Origin: Bugula neritina
Lineage: Eukaryota > Bryozoa > Gymnolaemata > Cheilostomatida > Bugulidae
Assembly: GCA_964035545.1 (NCBI GenBank)
Contig: OZ037766.1
Coordinates: forward strand, 7,318,722-7,382,721
DNA length: 64,000 nucleotides
Reading direction: 5' to 3'
The translations under genes were made by a program, and so were the position numbers. The notes under the pieces were generated by a model that worked only from the letters and a program-made list of their open reading frames with translations, made no database searches and had not been told where the DNA came from. Shown piece after piece: positions 50,752-64,000 of this stretch (the first letter of the stretch is position 1; every line of letters begins with the position of its first letter).

Positions 50752-52383
50752 CTTATCGCATACTATTTTATTATTTTAAATCAGTAGTCATTATAAAAGT
50801 TAATATATTTAGCTATTTATTAGCTGCCTGCTCTTTATTTTGTTACATCATATAACTCTGATACCGGTCCAGCCTTTTGCATTTCATTTCTCAGGATCTT
50901 TCAATTATTCCTATTTGAATGTCTTGAAGCCAATTGTAGAATTTGTGAGTATCAACTCTATTTTTATACATTTTTATTTTATCAATTCAAAATAGGTATT
51001 CTATTTTTACTTTTACTCAAAAAACCAACTGTAGCTACTATTGATATAAAACTTATTTGATACCATTTTTTAATAGCAATTTCATATCTATTTTGTATAA
51101 AATGTGTAATTTGTATAAATTCATTCATCAACTCTGTTTTTATACGATTTATGCTATGTTAAAAGTCTGCTTGGTATTTTATACTCAGCCTATAGTTTAT
51201 CAATAAATCTATAGCTGGTTAAAAATGACTTTTGTTTAGTAGCTATTTGTGTTAGCTACTGAAAATGTTGATTATCCAGTGAGTGCCATTGAATTTTATA
51301 AAAAGGAAGTATAAATTTCGCAAGCCAATGAGCATTCACTCGACCTCTAATAGGTTTATACAAAATAATCAATGTATACTAGTGGCATTTCGCAATTAAA
51401 AGGTAAATAAAAAGGATTGGTAGCTGGTGAATAACACAACTCAATGTATAACTGCAAAACCTTTCCATGTCAGAAGCCACCTGGAACTTGAAGATGTTTC
51501 CAAATAACTCGTCATGCATGTTTTGGTGTTGGTCTCTTTTTCTTACATTAGCAAATGGAAGCTTTTGGAAATATCTTAATGCTTATGATAGCTACATTTC
51601 ATTTACTTGAATAGCCTGTGGTAGTCATGTATATACCACTTGCACAATATGCATTATAGCAATATTATCAAAGACTGCAAAGGCTATAATTATTTGTAGA
51701 ACTATAGATAAAGAATGCGCAAAACTGTTTGCGGCTGCCTACTTTTTTTCCAATTGTCATATTATTATATTATTACCTTCTTTAATTCCAAGTGGGGTAC
51801 AAGTATTTTAAATATATCAAATTGAAATCCCATCCAGGAGATAATTGCCCAAAGCATTGCTTACCATAAACAGAGTCACATGAAGCAGTAGGAAAGACAG
51901 AAACCTATTTGCCTCAGCTTGTGTTGCTGCATAAATTCCATCTTTCCATTTAGAAAGAAACTAAATGGATGACTGTGTGTACAAATACAAATGATTTATA
52001 ACTTCAAATCTATTATTATAAATGAAAATAATAGACAATAGTTTTGGCACTCTGCCAAAGGAAAGTTGTGCATAGACTATGTGTGGTGACAACTCTTATA
52101 ATAATATGATAGCTATTCCTTAGTGAAGATTGCTTTCTTGGTATCCAACTATATAATTACATAGATCGATAAGCAATCATAATTAGTGCAATGCAATTAA
52201 GTTAGGTGAAGACAACTCTAAAAAAATTAATTTTTCAATTTTGTTTCCAATAAAAAGTTATTCAAGTTATTAGGTAAGATTATGAGTTGTAATGAATATG
52301 CCAGAATTTTATTATTGAACCTTTTATAGATTAGAGTTTACTTGTGTTTAAACACAATGGTTAATCCAAACTGTCTGTTTAGC

Positions 52384-52387
<4 letters not shown>
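50752..52387. other. spacer after IL-17-like gene 2
   Basis: AT-rich, with no gene seen. AATAAA at 51202-51207 may end the gene 2 transcript. Confidence 0.35.

Positions 52388-52447
<60 letters not shown>
52388..52447. repeat. (AT)n microsatellite
   Basis: About 30 uninterrupted AT dinucleotides, ending about 55 bases before the LINE reading frame. Confidence 0.95.
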
Positions 52448-52451
<4 letters not shown>

Positions 52452-52501
52452 ATACCAGAAATAAGCAAACCTGTTCTCAAAATGATTGATTATATGCATG
52501 C

Positions 52502-53212
52502 ATGGTTCAACTTAACAGATTTAAACTTGTTAGAACTTTTTATGGCATTAACATCTTGATGAAGAAGTACGATTCAGAAGAGAAGGAGCCACTACCTAAA
52601 AGTGCGCAGTTCAACTATCTAGGTACCACCATTCACCAAGAGGGAGGATTTCTTAGAGAAGTAGAGCTGCGCATCTCTAAGGCATGGAGCAAATGGCGCG
52701 ACTTAAGCGGAGTACCGTGCGACAGAAAAATGCCAACGCACTTGAAAGTTTTCATATATAAGACTGCCATTCGCCCTACTCTAACATACGGAAATGAGAC
52801 CTGGCCTGTTACAGGAACTCTGGTAGACAAGGTTAGCTCCTGTGAGATGCGCATGTTAAGGTACTGCGTAGGGATAAGTTTAGAAGATCACAAAAGAAAT
52901 GAAGAGATAACGACAGAAGCTAATATTATGCCAATCAGAGATGTCTTGAGAAAAAAGAGGGTGGAATGGTATGGCCTTGTTTGCCGACGCAAGAAAGATG
53001 AAGATATCAGGAAAGTATATGAAATAAGGGTGGAGAGAAGCAGAGGGCATGCTCGGCCAAAACAATTTTGGAGAAATACAATCAAAGCTGACCTCCGCTG
53101 GCTAGATCTAAACCAGAATGACACAAGTGACCGAGTGAGATGGAAAAGTCTGGTTCACCTGAGGGTTACGCAAAAACCCGCCACCCGATCAGGAAATGGT
53201 GGAGAAAGGTGA
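52502..53212 (+). mobile_element. 5'-truncated LINE fragment, RTE-type reverse transcriptase C terminus
   Basis: An open frame of 236 codons, recognisable from about residue 25 on. It has the region just after the polymerase domain (FNYLGTTI, RISKAW, IYKTAIRPTLTYGNETW), then the C-terminal segment (EMRMLRYCVGIS, VEWYGLVCRR, RGHARPKQFWRNTIKADLRW) typical of RTE-like non-LTR retrotransposons. The catalytic YADD part and the endonuclease are absent, so it is a dead 5'-truncated copy. After the stop the sequence repeats GGTGAGAA, in line with the short tandem tails of RTE elements. No frameshift is seen, which suggests a fairly recent insertion. Confidence 0.85.
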
Positions 53213-56200
53213 GAAGGTGAGAAGAAGAACTTTCTATGACAAATGATTGAAACAACCAGCAAACTTTTCTGGTAACCTTCAACTGTGTTATTGCTTTGTA
53301 TTTGGAGTTATGTGCTCTCATGTTGAGTTTTAGCTCAATTCGGTTTATCCTTTTGTAGCACATGCTTAAAAATTTAGTAAATAGAGACAAACTAAAATTA
53401 ATTTACTAAAATATCATACTAAAATATTTTTAAAGTCATGTTACAATGTTAAATAAGTTATTAATATTTTTAATTACCATTATGTAACTTACATATTGTA
53501 TGTGCATCACTGAAAAAAGTTATGGCTTTGCTGTCTAATATAAAATGAAAAAAAATAGAACAATATAATAATTTGATGGTATTTGGAACTATGCATGCAA
53601 GAGAGCACAATTTCTGTTTGTAAGTTTATTCAGATGTTAAATTAATATTTGTTTCTTGGCTAAAGGAAATATACAGTAATATTACAGCTGCCAATCTACA
53701 GCATCTAATACATTGTAAATAATAACTCTGCTTCTATATATAATTATGACAGCATATTAAAATCATGAAGCCAGGAACGTAAACTCCAACATACTGTAAA
53801 GAAAGTGTGTATTCCAAATTCTTTTTACAAAAAAAACCAGCATGCTTTACACTGGAAGCATCAATGAATAATTATCTAACTCTGCAAGTAATTGGAAAAA
53901 ACTGTGTTTTAGAGATAATCTACTCTTAATTGGCACAAAAATATGTGGCTGATTCCATGCAATGCAGTTGATAGGCAAATATTTAGCTTCCAACTATTCA
54001 TGCAACCCATAAAGGAGGCCTGTGAAAATGTTTCAGTTACCAAATTTCTGGAATGTTTCAATCCTAATGGCGGAAGGTGTAGTATATGCCTTTGTATCCA
54101 AACTAAGGTTTTCTTACCACTATGCTAAACCCTATAATTGGTCTAGGAAAATCATAAGTCTTCTCTATTCCATCTTCTTTATGCCTATTTTAAATACCTT
54201 GAACAAAACAAAATAGCTGGTGGAGATATCTCACCAAAAGTAGACAGCTAATTATACAATAAACTCAATATATATTTAATTCTTATTTTATCTAAATCAA
54301 TGTAAATTACAATGCTATATATATGCACTCTGTGCATATATGCACCCTATGGCTTTATTTAAATACTTTTAATTTTGTAATAACTTTAACCATCAGGTCC
54401 TTTGTTTATATTTAGTGGTGATTGGCACCAAAATATAATTGAAATAATGGAATTTAGCAGTATGTACCCTAGATTAGTAGATACATTGATTTGGTAGTAT
54501 TTTGTTATAATAACTGCTTTTTTTTTATCACTGTTTATAAAATTTTGAAAGTTCCGTAATGGGGAAAAAATATATAAGCATACTAGATATTTACTAAAAA
54601 TATTTTTAGTTTTTTAATAACACCAATCTGATAAAAATAGTACAATTAGTCTGTGTATTTAGAAGGCATGCATCCCCCACACATTGAGTGCTGAGCTGTA
54701 AATATTATTGTTGCTAGCTAATACTCAATGAGTTATTGTGTATTAAGTAAATACCACTGAACAATCGTCTTAGCAAATAGCAAGTAATGAATTGAATGAA
54801 AGTCTGGAGACTGCAGTCTGATTGAGATCAATTTCCACTATAGCTACAATGACTCAATAAGGCTGGGCTACATTTCAGTGCTATTTTTACTTCTGTTTTC
54901 AGCTGTTCATTACGAATGTACCACCATTGTACAGTTCTGCTTACCAAATATATTTGAATACTTGTAATTCTATAGTATTTTGAGTCATACCTTTTAATGA
55001 ACTATATCCTCCATAGAAAGTACTATAATCTATAGCTATGTGTGGGCTTGTTTCAACTTGAGTGGTTTGATTTTAGGCGTTGTTAAGGATGGCTAAACAT
55101 GAGAAAACTTTCAAGCTCGGGCTCAATCTGACTGATTTATATTTGTTGGAATAAACGTATAGGTTTCACTGCTTAAAGGACTTATTCCCCCTTTCACTTA
55201 GCAAATCTTTAGCTAATATTAATACTAACAATTATTTGCTACACTGCTCACTGATTGTAATGTCATAAAGGAAAAGTTTATAGCTAGAATGCAGGAAATC
55301 TGTAGTTTTTTTGACTGATTATTCATTTTTTTAAATTTCTTTTGTTTATTTTAGTGCTCAATATTAACTGAAATTGAGATAAAAAATAACAATTTAAATA
55401 AGCAGGCTGTGATAGCATTGACTTTAAATAATTGTTGCATTATCTAAAATTCGTTTTGAAACAAATCTAAATATCTGCTAATTATTGATTGTTTAACGCA
55501 TAATGCCTTAGTCAACTGGCTGCACTTTCCCATAAAAATGATGAAGAAATTTGTATATAACCCAAGCATATTATTACATCATTCTATCTTTTAAAGACAT
55601 AAATGGGTGATAATTTATAAACTTTTGTTTGGCAATCTTTCTTGAATAGAAAGAATCAGACTTACTTTACAATCAAGTTAATATAAGACAAGCTTGTATA
55701 GTGAGTTGTTTGAAGCTTCTTTAGCTAAATCTATAAACAGCTAACGCATGATCCAAAAAGTAGAAAGTAATTCTCTCCCGTTGAAAGTAATGTTCCAAAA
55801 GTTATCTGTTGGTAAATAACCAATGGGGATTGGCTAGCAAAGTCAATGAAGTAAGAATCACCAGACTAGACCTGTGATGCTGAATTTCAACTTCTGCTTT
55901 TCCTGCATCTCTCTCCGTGACATAACAATGCAGTTTCTGTTCTACCAATAACAAATGAGGAATTAGATTGATAAAACACACAGGTTTCCTTGATGAGTTA
56001 CTGATTACTTTCAACTCAATAAGTAATCGATTTTCAATTATTTCTCCTCCCCATGCAGCACGTAGCATTTCAAAAGTTAGCATAAGTAAATTTTTTTATT
56101 CAATAAGCATATAAGCATTATATTTTTATAAGTGTGGGATAATATAGGAATAAAATTGTTTGCCATAGCCACCAATTAGTGTTGTAAAGTAAGTATGCAA

Positions 56201-56240
56201 TGATATATAATATAACATATAGTATGATAAACTATAATAC
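53213..56240. other. intergenic, no gene recognised
   Basis: AT-rich. A 93-codon frame at 55802-56083 (-) resembles nothing I know. Confidence 0.35.
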
Positions 56241-56454
56241 TCACTCACGCAAGTTTTGAGTCGCTATATCCATGTGAGAAAACCCTTGATGGAAGAGGTT
56301 TTTGTTAAATCGGGCTAAGGACTTATTAAAATGAGGCACAGAAGCAATTATGACTGGATGCTCTTCCTGACATCACCAATGGCCTTTGTCTGGGCTCAAA
56401 CCCATGACCTCGTGTTTACTAGGCAAACGTTCTAACCCCTAGACCGCGGCTGCT
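56241..56454 (-). mobile_element. tRNA-derived SINE with 15-bp target duplication
   Basis: On the minus strand it begins with a tRNA-like head. The A-box region is GTCTAGGGGTTAGAACG (56444-56428) and the B box GGTTTGAGCCC (56402-56392). Then follows a body with GATGTCAGGAAGAGCATCC, a motif close to the 3' tail sequences of RTE-clade LINEs, and it ends in GTGAGTGA. It is flanked by GATAAACTATAATAC (56226-56240) and GATAAGCTATAATAC (56455-56469), a target duplication with one mismatch. It would have been mobilised by a partner LINE; RTE machinery is plausible from the tail. Confidence 0.85.
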
Positions 56455-56469
56455 GATAAGCTATAATAC

Positions 56470-57703
56470 AACTGATGTTATATGCTACATAGCATAATAT
56501 AATATAATAATATAACATTATATAGCAGTATTATATTATATAATACCTATTACATAATAATTCATATAATATTATGTTTACCATGCATATTTTAAAATAT
56601 GAAGTAAGCACTGAATTAGATATTGCAGCTGTATTGGTTTTTTGTCTACTCACTGCTGCATCAATTTCAGAGCTGGAGTTGATCAACAAAATAACAATTA
56701 AGCAACTTTGAACCGTAACATCAATATTTCAATTTTATAAATAATTTAGCAGAAAATTCTATAGTATTATTTGCTGTGGTAAGACAAAGTTGTGATAAGA
56801 GAAATTTGGTTACATATATAGTTTCTCATTAAAATAAATTTTTTCAATTTTAATTTAACTAAGCAGCAATTTATTTGGTGAAACGCTTAAGACTTAGATA
56901 CGTTTTTATTAAATTGCATGTAACTGACTATTATTGAAATGTCTACAATAATTATGAACATAAGAATATATTTTTCTTTCAGTAATATTAAAGTACATAA
57001 ATCTTATTTATAACTTGAAGAAATCAAAATTTACAACAAGTCAAGAAATCATCAAGAAAATATATTCATCTGCTATAAATATAACAAATTATCCTTGAAT
57101 AAAAGATTTTGAGAATTTCTTCTTTTTTCAACTACAAAAATCTATAAAAGAGGTTAAATATAATTTTTGAAAGATGCAGCAGTGAGGATTTTATAAACTA
57201 GTTTCTATAACAGTTATATAGGTATGGTCCATTTTTAAATAATTTGTACTTCTTTGAATAATTTTTATTTCGCAATGTTTTGTATAATTTACAGTTTGTA
57301 CCTTATCAGAAAATCAGTTGATTTAAATTGGTGAAAATGGCTAGAGTGAACATTTCTTTTCAATAATCCAATAGTTATAGCATATGTATCTATATTACTG
57401 CAAGCAAATAGCATATGTATCTATACTGCAAGCAAATAGCTTGGAAATTTGTGTTGAAGTTTTTAAACACTTTTAGGAAAACTCTTGGAATATAAACATA
57501 GTACCATTGTAAAAGTGAGTCAGTCAGCATGCATGTAATTGATTACCTTGAGTCAGCAGCGTTCACATCCTTAGTTACCAAAAAACTTTCCATTTTAAAA
57601 TTGACATTAAGGAAACTAAGTTTGCCAGGTGATTGGATAAACAATGGATAAACTGAAGCAAATCATATTCCTAACTGTAATATGTATCTATAATATAACT
57701 TTT
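56470..57703. other. spacer before IL-17-like gene 3
   Basis: AT-rich, self-complementary ATAATATA-type sequence at 56470-56590. A direct duplication of about 30 bases (57377-57407 and 57408-57435, the second lacking three bases) lies some 300 bases before the gene 3 promoter. No gene seen. Confidence 0.4.
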
Positions 57704-57735
57704 TGGAAACCCATAAAAATTGTACCTATATAAAA
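57704..57735 (+). promoter_or_regulatory. promoter of IL-17-like gene 3
   Basis: TATATAAAA at 57727-57735, 75 bases before the ATG. TGGAAACCCA at 57704-57713 is a weak kappaB-like site (eight of ten) in the same relative position as in gene 2. Confidence 0.5.
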
Positions 57736-57801
57736 GAACCAGCAATTAGATGATTTACATTTGTATTTTACAACTGATAGAACTACAAGCCAGCAGCAAA
57801 C

Positions 57802-58811
57802 ATGAATTCTTTACGTATGTCGATTTTGTTGACAGCACTGAGTGCAGTTGTATCAACGTTACCAATATCTAACGGTTCTGAAAACAACTTGACTATGTGC
57901 TCGCTTTTGAATGCTACACGAGATGATGACCAGGTGAATCAGGAATACAACAGAGGACTGTCTGCTAACCTTTCTTCTCTGGAAACAATGTCGTTATTCA
58001 ACTCGAGCAGATTTTACATAAGTGACACCAGTCCTTGTTTACTTGTCGGCCTGCCGATGTAAGTAATTAACATTTTTCAATGTTGCATATACTTTCAACA
58101 CTGTTTATTGCAGGTATTTTTAACGTATAAAAGTAATCTAATCTGTAGTACAGAGCAAATATTAATTAGATGGTATTTTTTTAAGTTTTTTGTTTTATAT
58201 TGAGACAATATTGCATTGAAATGTAGTTAGTGTAACATGCTTATACTGAAAATTTTGCCTAAAGAATCATATACTCGAATAAGAAGTCTCTATTTTGCTG
58301 CATATATTCAGTATATAGCATTCATCCATAAAGTGCAATGCAGTGCTCTTTAACTTGAAACCTTACGTTGCCTTCAATCTGCAGCTTCAGGCTGAGAGAT
58401 GTTTGTACAAACACACACAATTGTCTTGTTACACAACTTCACACTAATTTATTTAATAATTTTCGGCTATTCATGCTATAAAAACTATTGATGTAAATAA
58501 CTTATATATATATAGATAATAAAAATAATTTGTTATTGTTTTGCAGTAAAAGACTGACATATGGAGATATCCACGGTCAGATGAATAACAGTACTGTAGA
58601 ATCTGTAGAGATGTGTAACAACTACAGCTCCTGTCCTAGAGTCAGCTACAGGCTGGTCGCTAAGCCAGTACATGACTACAAAGTTCGAGTTATTGCTCAT
58701 TCATGTGAAAGAAGAATAGTTGGACCCAACTTGTCACCTGTCTGGAAATATATATACAAAGCTGTAAAATTTCATGTTGTGAAGAACTATATATGCGTAC
58801 GACCAAATTAA
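57802..58811 (+). CDS. IL-17-like secreted cysteine-rich protein, gene 3
   Basis: Exons 57802-58058 and 58547-58811, phase-2 intron, 173 residues. The signal peptide is within residues 1-22. There are six mature Cys: 33 and 79 in exon 1; 109, 115, 139 and 169 in exon 2, in the same order as gene 1. The exon 2 start (KRLTYGD) lines up with RTITYED of gene 1 and YRTTWAVD of gene 4. The last part, WKYIYKAVKFHVVKNYIC, fits the final strands of the IL-17 fold. Several Asn-X-Ser/Thr sites (NGS, NLT, NAT, NLS, NSS, NST, NYS) suggest heavy glycosylation. As with gene 1, the terminal CxC of classical IL-17 is reduced to one Cys. Confidence 0.58.
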
Positions 58812-63296
<4,485 letters not shown>

Positions 63297-63985
63297 ATGA
63301 AAATTATCATATTAACAAAGATTATCTTTCAATACTTCACTTTAGCTTGGGCTTGCAGCTCATTATACGCTGAGGATGTTATCTGTAAACCTCTTTCACA
63401 AAAGGCTTTAGCAAAAAGACTGCTATCTGCCAAGAATTCTCCAGATGCCACGATTTATCCGGTCAAGACTTTCAAACAGTTGCACTTACACCAAGTTGAT
63501 CCGGAGGATGAAGAGCGTCCAGACAAATGCACAAACACAAGCAGTCGAAGAAAAAGCACAATATTTCATTTTCAATCTTATCCCGGATGGTAAGTTCACT
63601 AGATAATATATATCAATAGTTACTGCGCATCACACTGATAATGCTTCATTTGTTTGCGTAATTACTATAGTAGATCTTCAGCAACGGTTCTGACTTTTTT
63701 AGGTACCGCACAACTTGGGCTGTAGACTTCTCTAACAAGGATGCAATACCTATCTATCCTAACCTACTAGTACACAACAGATGCTGTGACGACACTTGCT
63801 ACATTCCAAGTGGAAAAGGTTTATTTCAACCAGGAATAGTCAAGCAGAGAGTTGAAGACACTATTGTATTGCAGCAAAAGAATGGGTGCACTACTGGTGG
63901 GTTTAAAAGATATCAGCCAGTTATAGTTAAACGGTCGCTTTCTTGTCACTGCACCTACCCTCCTCCCCCAATGCCTTCCCTTTAA
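63297..63985 (+). CDS. IL17: interleukin-17-like cytokine, gene 4
   Basis: Exons 63297-63589 and 63703-63985, phase-2 intron of 113 bases, 191 residues. The signal peptide covers about 1-25. Exon 1 codes for a basic pro-region with Cys30 and Cys78, the latter after an acidic DPEDEERPDK stretch. Exon 2 carries the IL-17 domain: the YPGW-YRTTWAVDFSNKDAIP motif, equivalent to the CPW...D.NR.P motif of the family; HNRCCDDTC (Cys125, 126, 130), equivalent to CxCxxC; then VLQQKNGCTTGG with Cys160; then YQPVIVKRSLSCHC, ending in the classical CxC (179, 181). This is the least divergent of the four genes and anchors the identity of the cluster. The tail is Pro-rich. IL-17 proteins are secreted dimers signalling through IL-17 receptors to NF-kappaB. 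Confidence 0.78.
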
Positions 63986-64000
63986 TTGAGTAACTGAGAA

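Noticed and set aside
55802-56083. 93-codon minus-strand frame next to the SINE
   Set aside because: No recognisable protein and no splice or promoter context.

Overview
This is AT-rich, intron-rich DNA from an animal nuclear genome. The genes have GT-AG introns, single eukaryotic transcription units, TATA boxes and AATAAA signals; there are no operons or prokaryotic features. An allatostatin-C-like peptide gene, a run of IL-17-like cytokine genes and an RTE-type retrotransposon together suggest an invertebrate, most likely a lophotrochozoan (mollusc, annelid, brachiopod or bryozoan type). The species cannot be named from the sequence.

Layout. 1-258 (+) is the last coding exon of an Arg/Ser-rich protein, facing a complete one-exon tRNA 2'-phosphotransferase (TRPT1, 727-1350, -). 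1.35-7.2 kb holds a long-inverted-repeat element and AGT/ACT simple repeats. 7200-20132 (+) is a SLC26A11-type anion transporter; I resolved 16 exons with consistent phases (736 aa), plus a possible alternative last exon at 21872-21969. Tail-to-tail with it, 22657-23516 (-) is a two-exon secreted peptide precursor ending in a C-X6-C peptide after a Lys-Arg-Arg site, which resembles the allatostatin-C/somatostatin family. About 23 kb of mostly non-coding DNA follows (24-46.5 kb), with an orphan TATA promoter, a 32-bp perfect palindrome, a hAT-type MITE with an 8-bp target duplication, an 11-bp minisatellite and long AT/CA repeats.

46.7-64 kb is a cluster of four same-strand, two-exon genes for small secreted cysteine-rich proteins. 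The last (63297-63985) has a recognisable IL-17 fold pattern. The other three are more divergent but share signal peptide, exon structure, a phase-2 intron at the same place and a similar cysteine order, so I read the cluster as a tandemly expanded IL-17-like family. Three have a clear TATA box. An open, 5'-truncated RTE-type LINE fragment and a tRNA-derived SINE with a 15-bp target duplication lie between the second and third genes.

The genes do not form one pathway. TRPT1 acts in RNA repair or processing, the SLC26 protein in anion transport, the peptide precursor in signalling, and the cytokine cluster probably in innate immunity. The peptide precursor and the divergent cytokine genes are the points most worth following up.
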